Source: Mollicutes bacterium (GTDB lineage: Bacteria; Bacillota_I; Bacilli_A; RF39; UBA660). Taken from it: a stretch of 15,046 nt of DNA. Under the pieces are notes generated by a model, which ran no database searches, was not told where the DNA came from, and saw nothing but the letters and a program-made list of their open reading frames with translations. Both the position numbers and the translations under genes were made by a program. Location of the stretch: contig JAAZBI010000070.1 of NCBI GenBank assembly GCA_012513875.1, forward strand, positions 1 through 15,046, written 5' to 3'. This document shows, in pieces, positions 7,857 to 12,654 of the stretch (position 1 is its first letter; each line of letters begins with the position of its first letter).

Positions 7857-8111
7857 TTATTTTGTTAAATCAATTAATTGTTCATAAATCGATTCAGGCA
7901 CTTTTATTTCTAAATTACGATCTAAGTTTTTATTATTACGTGCTTTTTCAATTACCTTTAGATCTTTTTTCAAATAAACTCCTCGACCATTTGCTTTTCC
8001 AGTTAAATCAATAAATACTTCTCCATCTTTGTTTTTAACAATTCTAAACAAATCGTTTTTAGGATGTTTTTCTCTCGTAATAATACAGGTTCTATAAGGA
8101 ATCTTTTTCAT
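7857..8111 (-). CDS. ylxR: YlxR/RnpM family RNA-binding protein (DUF448)
   Basis: This 84-residue basic protein of the YlxR family has the hallmark start RTCIITREKHPKNDLFRIV and the GKANGRGVYLKKD motif. In B. subtilis the homologue (RnpM) is a nucleoid/RNA-binding protein reported to bind RNase P RNA and modulate RNase P. The ATG overlaps the nusA stop by one base (TAATG), with the SD inside the last nusA codons (GAAGGTGAG), so it is translationally coupled. Its place between nusA and infB is the standard Firmicutes order. Confidence 0.93.
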   Translation of the reverse strand: MKKIPYRTCIITREKHPKNDLFRIVKNKDGEVFIDLTGKANGRGVYLKKDLKVIEKARNNKNLDRNLEIKVPESIYEQLIDLTK

Positions 8112-9244
8112 TACTCACCTTCTTCAAATTTAATATTTATCCCTTCTTCAGCCATTTCTTCAGGATTTTTAATATTAATATTGTAATGAGTTAATCTAGT
8201 TGCTAAACGAACATTTTGCCCTTTTCTTCCAATTGCTAAAGAAAGATTATCTCCTTCTGCTACTACAACTGCTTCTTTTCTTTCTTCATTTACAATATAA
8301 ACTGATAAATCTTTAGCAGGACTTAATGCGTTTTTAATAAATTGTGCAGGATCTTTATCATATAAAATAACATCTATTTTTTCGCCTTTTAATTCTTTTA
8401 ATATTTTCGAAATTCTTTCTCCTCTTTCTCCAATACAAGAACCTAAAGGATCAATTCGATTGTTATCTGAATAAACAGCTATTTTAGTTCTACTTCCAGC
8501 TTCTCTAACCAAATTAAATAAAACAATATGTCCATCATGTAATTCTGGAATTTCAAGTTCTAATAATCTTTTTACAAAACCGGGATGAGTTCTTGAAAGT
8601 AAAACCTTTGGTCCTTTTGGTGTGCTTTCAACTACATCAATATAAACTTTTAAAGAATTACCCATTACAATTGTTTCACCAGGAATAATATCCTTTTTAG
8701 GTAAAATACCATGAGTTCTTCCTAAATCAATATAATAATTAACTGCATCTTCACGAGAAGCAATCCCTACAACTAATTCATCTTGTTTACCATCAAACTC
8801 TGCCATGATACTTTCTCTTTCAGCTTCTCTAATCTTTTGCATAATTACTTGTTTCGCTGTTGAAGTAGCTACTCTTCCAAAATCTTTAGGTGTTACTTCT
8901 TCTTCGATTATGTCTCCAACTTTTATTTTTGGATAATCTTTTTTGGCATCTTTTAATTCGATTTCAACAATTTTGTTTTTTTCTTCAATCTCTTCTTCTG
9001 TTAATTCTTCTTCACTTTCCACTTCTGATTCTTCTGTTAATTTTTCAACTACAGTTAATACAGAATAAACCTTAATATCTCCTGTTTCACGATTAATTTC
9101 TACTTTTACATTTGTTTGAGAATTAAAATTCTTTTTATATGCTGTCGCTAAAGCTAACTCCATAGCTTCAAAAACAACTTCTTTAGATATGTTTTTTTCT
9201 TTTGATATATTATCAACCGCTGCAATAAATGCTAATCCATCCAT
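8111..9244 (-). CDS. nusA: Transcription termination/antitermination factor NusA
   Basis: NusA binds RNA polymerase and nascent RNA, and modulates pausing, intrinsic termination and antitermination. From the chosen start it has 377 residues, the usual Firmicutes length without the C-terminal acidic repeats of E. coli. Domains in order: RNAP-binding N-domain (about 1-130), S1 (about 150-205), KH1 (GSCIGERGERI near 268-278) and KH2 (SLAIGRKGQNVRLA near 335-348). Compared with B. subtilis NusA as I recall it, the N-domain carries an extra acidic stretch of about 20 residues (about 69-91, mostly Glu). The open frame extends to 9280, but the ATG at 9244 follows GGAGG at good spacing and lies one base after the rimP stop. 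Confidence 0.97.
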   Translation of the reverse strand: MDGLAFIAAVDNISKEKNISKEVVFEAMELALATAYKKNFNSQTNVKVEINRETGDIKVYSVLTVVEKLTEESEVESEEELTEEEIEEKNKIVEIELKDAKKDYPKIKVGDIIEEEVTPKDFGRVATSTAKQVIMQKIREAERESIMAEFDGKQDELVVGIASREDAVNYYIDLGRTHGILPKKDIIPGETIVMGNSLKVYIDVVESTPKGPKVLLSRTHPGFVKRLLELEIPELHDGHIVLFNLVREAGSRTKIAVYSDNNRIDPLGSCIGERGERISKILKELKGEKIDVILYDKDPAQFIKNALSPAKDLSVYIVNEERKEAVVVAEGDNLSLAIGRKGQNVRLATRLTHYNINIKNPEEMAEEGINIKFEEGE

Positions 9245-9245
9245 G

Positions 9246-9500
9246 TTATTCTTCTCCTCCTTTTTCAATTGAACAAACATCTAAAATATATGATTCTTTA
9301 ATGTAATCATCTTTATCTAAGATAGGATTAATAATTTTAGTCGCTAAAAGACAATCATCAATATTAATCAATGTATCTTTATCAATTGTTATTCGTAAAA
9401 TGTTTTCTCCAGATTCTTTTGTGTACAAAACTTCAACTAATTTTATTTCTACTTCTAACAATTTTTCTTCTAATGATTTAAATATTTTTTCTTCAATCAT
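9246..9500 (-). CDS. rimP: RimP, N-terminal domain only
   Basis: RimP assists 30S maturation by helping S12 and other proteins join the subunit. Identity rests on position before nusA and on the N-terminal domain pattern (LVEVLYTKESGENILRITIDKD, then DDCLLATKIINPILD and YILDVCS in place of the usual EVSSPG). From the ATG at 9500, which has AAGGAG in front, the protein has only 84 residues; typical RimP has about 150. It stops where the second, SH3-like domain would begin, and nusA starts one base after the stop, so no hidden second domain fits downstream. The open frame continues upstream to 9539, but that part overlaps the leader hairpin. It is either a functional single-domain RimP or a decayed one; the frame and codons are intact. 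Confidence 0.85.
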   Translation of the reverse strand: MIEEKIFKSLEEKLLEVEIKLVEVLYTKESGENILRITIDKDTLINIDDCLLATKIINPILDKDDYIKESYILDVCSIEKGGEE

Positions 9501-9519
9501 ATTTTCTCCTTCAATTTTA

Positions 9520-9543
9520 AAGAGTGAGATTTCTCTCACTCTT
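9520..9543 (-). promoter_or_regulatory. Leader hairpin before rimP-nusA, possible attenuator
   Basis: On the minus strand AAGAGTGAGA pairs perfectly with TCTCACTCTT (10 bp) around a GAAA loop (GNRA type). It sits at the very start of the predicted transcript, about 20 bases before the rimP ATG. It is followed by TTTAAAATT, a poor, interrupted T tract. A strong stem with a weak T tract is what NusA-dependent intrinsic terminators look like; it could also simply protect the 5' end. Confidence 0.55.
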
Positions 9544-9555
9544 GATGTCTTGATA

Positions 9556-9585
9556 ATTATAACATAGTAATCAAGTTTTTTTCAA
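9556..9585 (-). promoter_or_regulatory. Promoter of the rimP-nusA-ylxR-infB-rbfA operon
   Basis: On the minus strand -35 TTGAAA (9580-9585) lies 18 bases from a perfect -10 TATAAT (9556-9561), with the TGT extension just upstream. Transcription would begin near 9549, directly before the leader hairpin. Confidence 0.75.
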
Positions 9586-9602
9586 CAAAAAAGCTATTTT
9601 TT

Positions 9603-9611
9603 TGTTATAAT
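9603..9611 (+). promoter_or_regulatory. Extended -10 promoter for the CPBP-phosphoesterase pair
   Basis: TGTTATAAT gives a perfect -10 (9606-9611) with a TG extension. No good -35 is present, which extended -10 promoters tolerate. The start near 9618 would give a very short leader containing AAGGAG (9622-9627) before the ATG at 9634. Confidence 0.6.
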
Positions 9612-9633
9612 TATATTATTCAAGGAGAATCAT

Positions 9634-10305
9634 ATGAAAAAAATAGGCAAATCTTTATTAATTATCTTTTTTTATGTAACTTATTCATCGTTATCACTTA
9701 TACCTTTAATATTGTTAAATATCAATATTGAAACAATGCCTGATATTTTATATTATTTATATTATTTAATAATGCAATTTATTTTTATCCTTTTTCTTTA
9801 TTTTTTCTTTCAAGATGAAATAAAAAAAATGTTAGTTGATTTTAACAATAAATATAAAGAATATTTAGAATTAGCAATTCGTTATTGGGTAGTAGGCTTA
9901 GTTCTAATGATTATTTCTAATATTATTATTAGTTCTTTAACTCCTGTAGAATTACCAGAAAACGAAGAGGCGGTTAGAGGCTTAATCAATGTAATACCTA
10001 TTATTATGACCTCATTAATTCTTTTTACCGCTCCTATTATTGAAGAATTTATTTATCGAAAAGTTTTATATGATCTAATACCTTTTAAAATTCTATATAT
10101 TATAATCAGTTCCTTAACCTTTGGTTTAGCTCATGTTTTAGGTATGGCTTCAAGTGCACTAAGTTATCTGTATATTATTCCTTATGCAATTTTAGGAGCA
10201 GTCTTTGCAATAGCTTATGTTAAAACTAAAAATATTTTCGTAACTATTTCTATGCATTTTGTTCATAACTTATTTACAATAATAACAATCTTCTTAATGA
10301 AATGA
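9634..10305 (+). CDS. CPBP-family intramembrane metalloprotease
   Basis: This is a 223-residue integral membrane protein of the CPBP (CAAX protease and bacteriocin-processing, Abi) family. The family motifs are present: EEFIYR (EE at 137-138, R142), FGLAH (F163, H167) and HFVHN (H208, N212). These residues form the zinc-dependent active site within the membrane. Hydrophobic segments lie near 7-29, 40-58, 83-101, 118-136, 152-170, 178-196 and 200-221. Bacterial members act in processing of membrane or secreted peptides and in bacteriocin self-immunity; the substrate here is unknown. The ATG has AAGGAG six bases upstream. Its TGA stop overlaps the next frame, suggesting co-expression with the phosphoesterase. 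No peptide or bacteriocin gene is visible nearby, so a housekeeping membrane role is at least as likely as immunity. Confidence 0.9.
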   Translation: MKKIGKSLLIIFFYVTYSSLSLIPLILLNINIETMPDILYYLYYLIMQFIFILFLYFFFQDEIKKMLVDFNNKYKEYLELAIRYWVVGLVLMIISNIIISSLTPVELPENEEAVRGLINVIPIIMTSLILFTAPIIEEFIYRKVLYDLIPFKILYIIISSLTFGLAHVLGMASSALSYLYIIPYAILGAVFAIAYVKTKNIFVTISMHFVHNLFTIITIFLMK

Positions 10306-10313
10306 GGTGTTTT

Positions 10314-11153
10314 ATGAAAAAAACTTATTTACTAATAATTATTATCATAATTATTATAATTTTAATCTTATTATATGCTCGTTATATCGGAACAAGTGGC
10401 TTAATCGTAAAAGAATATAAAGTAATCAATAAAAATTTGCCTAATGATTTTGATGGTTTAAAAATAGTACATTTTACTGATCTACATTATGGTAGAACAA
10501 CTGATGAGGATGAAGTTACTTACCTTATTAAAAATATTAATGATTTAAATCCTGATATTATCTTTTTTACAGGGGATTTAATTGATAGACACACAAAGCT
10601 TACAGACAAACAAGAAAAGTTCTTAAAACAAGCTTTAAGTGGTTTAAATGCTAAAATAGGAAAATATTATATCCGTGGTAATCATGACACATATTTTAAA
10701 AGTTATTTTGAAATAATGGATAAAGCCAATTTTATTAATGTTAACAATAATTATGAGATTATTTATAGTTCAAACCAAGATAAAATCTTTATTGGAGGAA
10801 TTGAAACTGAAGTAGAAGGAAATCCCGACTACTCATTAATAGAAGAACATTTAAATAATGAAGAAAATAATTACCCTTATACTATTCTTTTACTACATAC
10901 TCCGGATTACTTTGATAAAATTAAAAACTTTAATTTTGATTTGATTTTAGCAGGACATTCTCATCAGGGACAAGTAAGGTTACCGTTTTTAGGGTCCATC
11001 TATAATGCAGTGGGTTCAAAAAAATATAATGAAGCTTATTATAAAATAAAGAATACAGACTTTTATATTTCGGGAGGTATTGGTACATCTACATTAAGTT
11101 TTAGATTCTTCAATCGACCTTCATATAATTTATATCGTATAACAAAAAAATAG
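10314..11153 (+). CDS. Membrane-anchored calcineurin-like metallophosphoesterase
   Basis: This 279-residue protein has one N-terminal membrane anchor (about 3-21, almost pure Ile/Leu) followed by a metallophosphoesterase domain. All the dimetal-site motifs are visible: DLH (D56, H58), GDLID (D88), GNHD (122-125), the LLLHTPDYF histidine (H195) and GHSH (214-217). It resembles the YkuE-type subgroup of single-pass phosphoesterases, whose catalytic domain faces outward. Substrates in that group are poorly defined, and some are proposed to act on lipid-linked or UDP-sugar diphosphates. The frame is open from an ATG at 10302, but GAGGTG at 10304-10309 points to the ATG at 10314. It lies eight bases after the CPBP stop, probably in one transcript, and ends in a bidirectional terminator. 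Confidence 0.92.
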   Translation: MKKTYLLIIIIIIIIILILLYARYIGTSGLIVKEYKVINKNLPNDFDGLKIVHFTDLHYGRTTDEDEVTYLIKNINDLNPDIIFFTGDLIDRHTKLTDKQEKFLKQALSGLNAKIGKYYIRGNHDTYFKSYFEIMDKANFINVNNNYEIIYSSNQDKIFIGGIETEVEGNPDYSLIEEHLNNEENNYPYTILLLHTPDYFDKIKNFNFDLILAGHSHQGQVRLPFLGSIYNAVGSKKYNEAYYKIKNTDFYISGGIGTSTLSFRFFNRPSYNLYRITKK

Positions 11154-11170
11154 CTTTAAGCTATTTTTTT
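11144..11170. terminator. Bidirectional terminator between convergent genes
   Basis: AAAAAAATAGCTT and AAGCTATTTTTTT form a perfect 13-bp inverted repeat around one T (11157). It ends in T7 on the plus strand and likewise on the minus strand. Both convergent stop codons (TAG at 11151-11153 plus, TAG at 11163-11161 minus) lie inside the stem, so one element serves the phosphoesterase and the EIIB-like gene. Confidence 0.85.
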
Positions 11171-11487
11171 AATGATTCAATTTCTTTTTTTAACTTATTG
11201 GCTTCTGCACCAAAAATTATTTTTAATTGATTATCTACTTCAACGATACCTTTAGCTCCTAACTTTTGAATTGCTTCTTTATTAGCTTTACTAACATCAT
11301 TTAAAGTTACTTTCAATCTCGACATATTTACCTCAATATTTAAAATGTTTTCTTTACCACCTAAATATTCAACTAATTTATTAGCTTCAATATGAAAGTC
11401 TTTTTTGCTTGCTTTAATAATAACTAAAGCAATAATGATTAAAGCAATAAAAATAAATAGATATTGTAAATAATATTGAATTGACAT
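11161..11487 (-). CDS. Membrane-anchored PTS EIIB-like protein lacking the active cysteine
   Basis: This 108-residue protein has one N-terminal membrane helix (about 5-24) and a domain clearly like the EIIB of the glucose PTS family. GGKENI, then SRLKVTLNDVSK, KLGAKGIVEV, and IIFGAEANKLKKEI follow the E. coli PtsG B domain almost without gaps. In PtsG the phosphorylated cysteine precedes ITRLR; here that position is Asn (N54), and the protein has no Cys at all, so it cannot carry phosphate in the usual way. No EIIC or EIIA is nearby. It is probably a regulatory or structural descendant of EIIB; the role is unknown. The frame reaches a GTG at 11496, but AAGGTGAT overlaps that codon, so the ATG at 11487 is preferred. 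Confidence 0.8.
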   Translation of the reverse strand: MSIQYYLQYLFIFIALIIIALVIIKASKKDFHIEANKLVEYLGGKENILNIEVNMSRLKVTLNDVSKANKEAIQKLGAKGIVEVDNQLKIIFGAEANKLKKEIESLKK

Positions 11488-11504
11488 ATTCATCACCTTC
11501 TTTA

Positions 11505-11533
11505 ATTATACACTAATTTCAATATATTGTATA
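11505..11533 (-). promoter_or_regulatory. Candidate promoter for the EIIB-like gene
   Basis: On the minus strand a perfect -10 TATAAT (11505-11510) lies 17 bases from TATACA (11528-11533), a 4/6 match to the -35. The start near 11498 would leave a very short leader whose SD is AAGGTGAT just upstream of the ATG at 11487. Confidence 0.5.
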
Positions 11534-11582
11534 TTACATATTGTTTTCAATAAGTATACTGTTTTTATAATTTATTTATATA

Positions 11583-11616
11583 AAAAAAGAAATAAAACTT
11601 ATTTTATTTCTTTTTT
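11583..11616. terminator. Terminator after tRNA-Ala (symmetric)
   Basis: AAAAAAGAAATAAAA and TTTTATTTCTTTTTT form a perfect 15-bp inverted repeat around CTTA, ending in a T run on either strand. On the minus strand it lies 10 bases after the CCA end of the tRNA and is the natural terminator of that transcript. Confidence 0.8.
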
Positions 11617-11625
11617 ATTCTTTTT

Positions 11626-11702
11626 TGGTGGAGAATATCGGATTCGAACCGATGACCCTCTGCGTGCAAGGCAGATGCTCTAGCCAGCTGAGCTAATCCC
11701 CC
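11626..11702 (-). tRNA. tRNA-Ala (anticodon TGC)
   Basis: This 77-base tRNA on the minus strand starts GGGGGATTAGCTCAGCTGG and ends in an encoded CCA. The acceptor stem is GGGGGAT/ATTCTCC with G-U pairs. The anticodon stem TCTGC/GCAGA carries the loop CTTGCAC, with anticodon TGC at its centre. The T arm contains GGTTCGAATCC. It decodes GCN alanine codons by wobble. It is a single tRNA with its own promoter and terminator, not part of an rRNA operon here. Confidence 0.97.
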
Positions 11703-11706
11703 ATTT

Positions 11707-11758
11707 GAAAAGGTTTGTAGGCTTTAAACCTTCTCCTCTTTGCAACTTTAACAGTTGC
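11707..11758 (-). other. tRNA-Ala 5' leader with two hairpins
   Basis: Two stems lie between the predicted transcription start (about 11758) and the mature tRNA 5' end. GCAACT/AGTTGC (11742-11758, 6 bp, loop GTTAA on the RNA) sits at the very 5' end. GAGAAGGTTT/AAACCTTTTC (11707-11735, 10 pairs including one G-U, nine-base loop) ends four bases before the tRNA. RNase P would remove the leader. Such structure is more than a tRNA leader usually has. Confidence 0.5.
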
Positions 11759-11764
11759 GTATTG

Positions 11765-11793
11765 ATTATAACACAACAATTTTAAATTGACAA
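11765..11793 (-). promoter_or_regulatory. Promoter of tRNA-Ala
   Basis: On the minus strand -35 TTGTCA (11788-11793) is 17 bases from a perfect -10 TATAAT (11765-11770). Transcription would start near 11758. Confidence 0.75.
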
Positions 11794-11801
11794 TATTATT
11801 T

Positions 11802-11830
11802 TTCAAAAAACACTTTATAAGTGTTATAGT
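11802..11830 (+). promoter_or_regulatory. Candidate slipin promoter with an operator-like inverted repeat
   Basis: TTCAAA (11802-11807) and TATAGT (11825-11830) are 17 bases apart and would start transcription near 11837. The spacer holds AACACTTTATAAGTGTT (11809-11825), a perfect 7-bp inverted repeat around TAT, touching the -10. The position suits a repressor site. Both promoter hexamers are only moderate matches; TATGAT at 11832 is an alternative -10. Confidence 0.4.
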
Positions 11831-11862
11831 TTATGATATTATTGATAAAGAGGAGGATGAAA

Positions 11863-12618
11863 ATGGAAATAATTAGTATATTGTTAGTGATTTTATTTTT
11901 TATAATTTTACCTTCAATTAAACAAATCGATCAATATGAAAGAGGAGTTAAATTTACTTTTGGTAAATTCACAGGTATTATGTTACCTGGATGGAGATTA
12001 GTAATACCTATATTTCAAACTTACAAAAAGGTTGATATTCGTACTAAAGTAGTAGATGTACCAGAACAAGATGCTATTACTAAAGATAATGTTTCAGTAA
12101 AAATAAATGCTGTTGTTTATTACAAATTATTCGATGCTTCTAAAGCAATTATTGAAGTTGAAAATTATTTTTATGCAGTAAGTCAATTAGCTCAAACAAC
12201 TATGAGAAACATTGTAGGAACAGTTACTTTAGATCAATTATTAAGTGAAAGAGAAACAATTTCTGCTAATATCCAAGATATTGTTGATAAAGCGACAGAT
12301 GATTGGGGAGTTAAAGTAGAAAATGTTGAGCTAAAAGACATTTCACTTTCAGAAGAAATGAAAAGAGTTATTGCACGTGTTGCAGAAGCGGAAAGAGAAA
12401 AACTAGCTGTTATTAAAAAATCTGAAGGAGAAGCTGAAGCAGCTGCTAACTTAGCTGAAGCAGCACATATTTTATCAGAAGCTCCTGGAGCTTTACATTT
12501 AAGAACTTTAGAAACAATTAATGATGTGAGTTCTGATCAATCAAATACTATTTTCTTTGCAATGCCAGTAGAAGTTTTAGAAGCTTTTAAAGGTATTTCA
12601 AATATTGGAAAAAAATAA
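11863..12618 (+). CDS. SPFH/Band 7 domain protein (slipin/stomatin-like)
   Basis: This 251-residue membrane-associated protein has a short N-terminal hydrophobic anchor (about 3-18). The SPFH domain follows from about residue 20, with YERGVKFTFGKF, PGWRLVIPIFQTYKKVDIRTKVVDVPEQ and TKDNVSVKINAVVYYKL. Then comes an Ala/Glu-rich coiled region (EAEREKLAVIKKSEGEAEAA) and the C-terminal FFAMPVEVLEAF, typical of slipins. Family members form large ring or cage oligomers that mark membrane microdomains and control membrane proteases. Slipins are often paired with an NfeD protein; none is visible here, although lon is the convergent neighbour. The frame opens at 11833, but AGGAGG at 11851-11856 makes the ATG at 11863 the likely start. 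A shared terminator follows. Confidence 0.93.
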   Translation: MEIISILLVILFFIILPSIKQIDQYERGVKFTFGKFTGIMLPGWRLVIPIFQTYKKVDIRTKVVDVPEQDAITKDNVSVKINAVVYYKLFDASKAIIEVENYFYAVSQLAQTTMRNIVGTVTLDQLLSERETISANIQDIVDKATDDWGVKVENVELKDISLSEEMKRVIARVAEAEREKLAVIKKSEGEAEAAANLAEAAHILSEAPGALHLRTLETINDVSSDQSNTIFFAMPVEVLEAFKGISNIGKK

Positions 12619-12627
12619 CAAGCAATA

Positions 12628-12654
12628 AAAAAAGCAATTATAAATTGCTTTTTT
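12628..12654. terminator. Bidirectional terminator between slipin and lon
   Basis: AAAAAAGCAATT and AATTGCTTTTTT form a perfect 12-bp inverted repeat around ATA. It has A runs on one side and T runs on the other, so it works for the plus-strand slipin and the convergent lon. The lon stop codon (12655-12653) overlaps its right end. Confidence 0.85.

Noticed and set aside
955..9075. Plus-strand open frames of 61-82 codons (955-1203, 2108-2311, 4675-4920, 6154-6363, 6936-7184, 8890-9075)
   Set aside because: All lie antisense within strong conserved genes or the coiled-coil gene. They are low-complexity and rich in Ser, Asn, Phe and Leu, as expected from the reverse of AT-rich coding DNA.
10303..10305. 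TGA read as tryptophan (mycoplasma code)
   Set aside because: TGA cleanly ends the CPBP gene after its conserved C-terminal helix, overlapping the next start, while tryptophans in lon and elsewhere use TGG. Standard code fits better.
10326..10375. AT-rich repeat-like stretch in the phosphoesterase gene
   Set aside because: It encodes the Ile/Leu membrane anchor; simple codon use for Ile explains it.
11787..11792. Consensus TTGACA on the plus strand before the slipin gene
   Set aside because: No -10 at 16-18 bases (ACACTT at 17); the nearest TATAAG is 23 bases away. The same bases read as TTGTCA, the -35 of the minus-strand tRNA promoter, which has perfect spacing.
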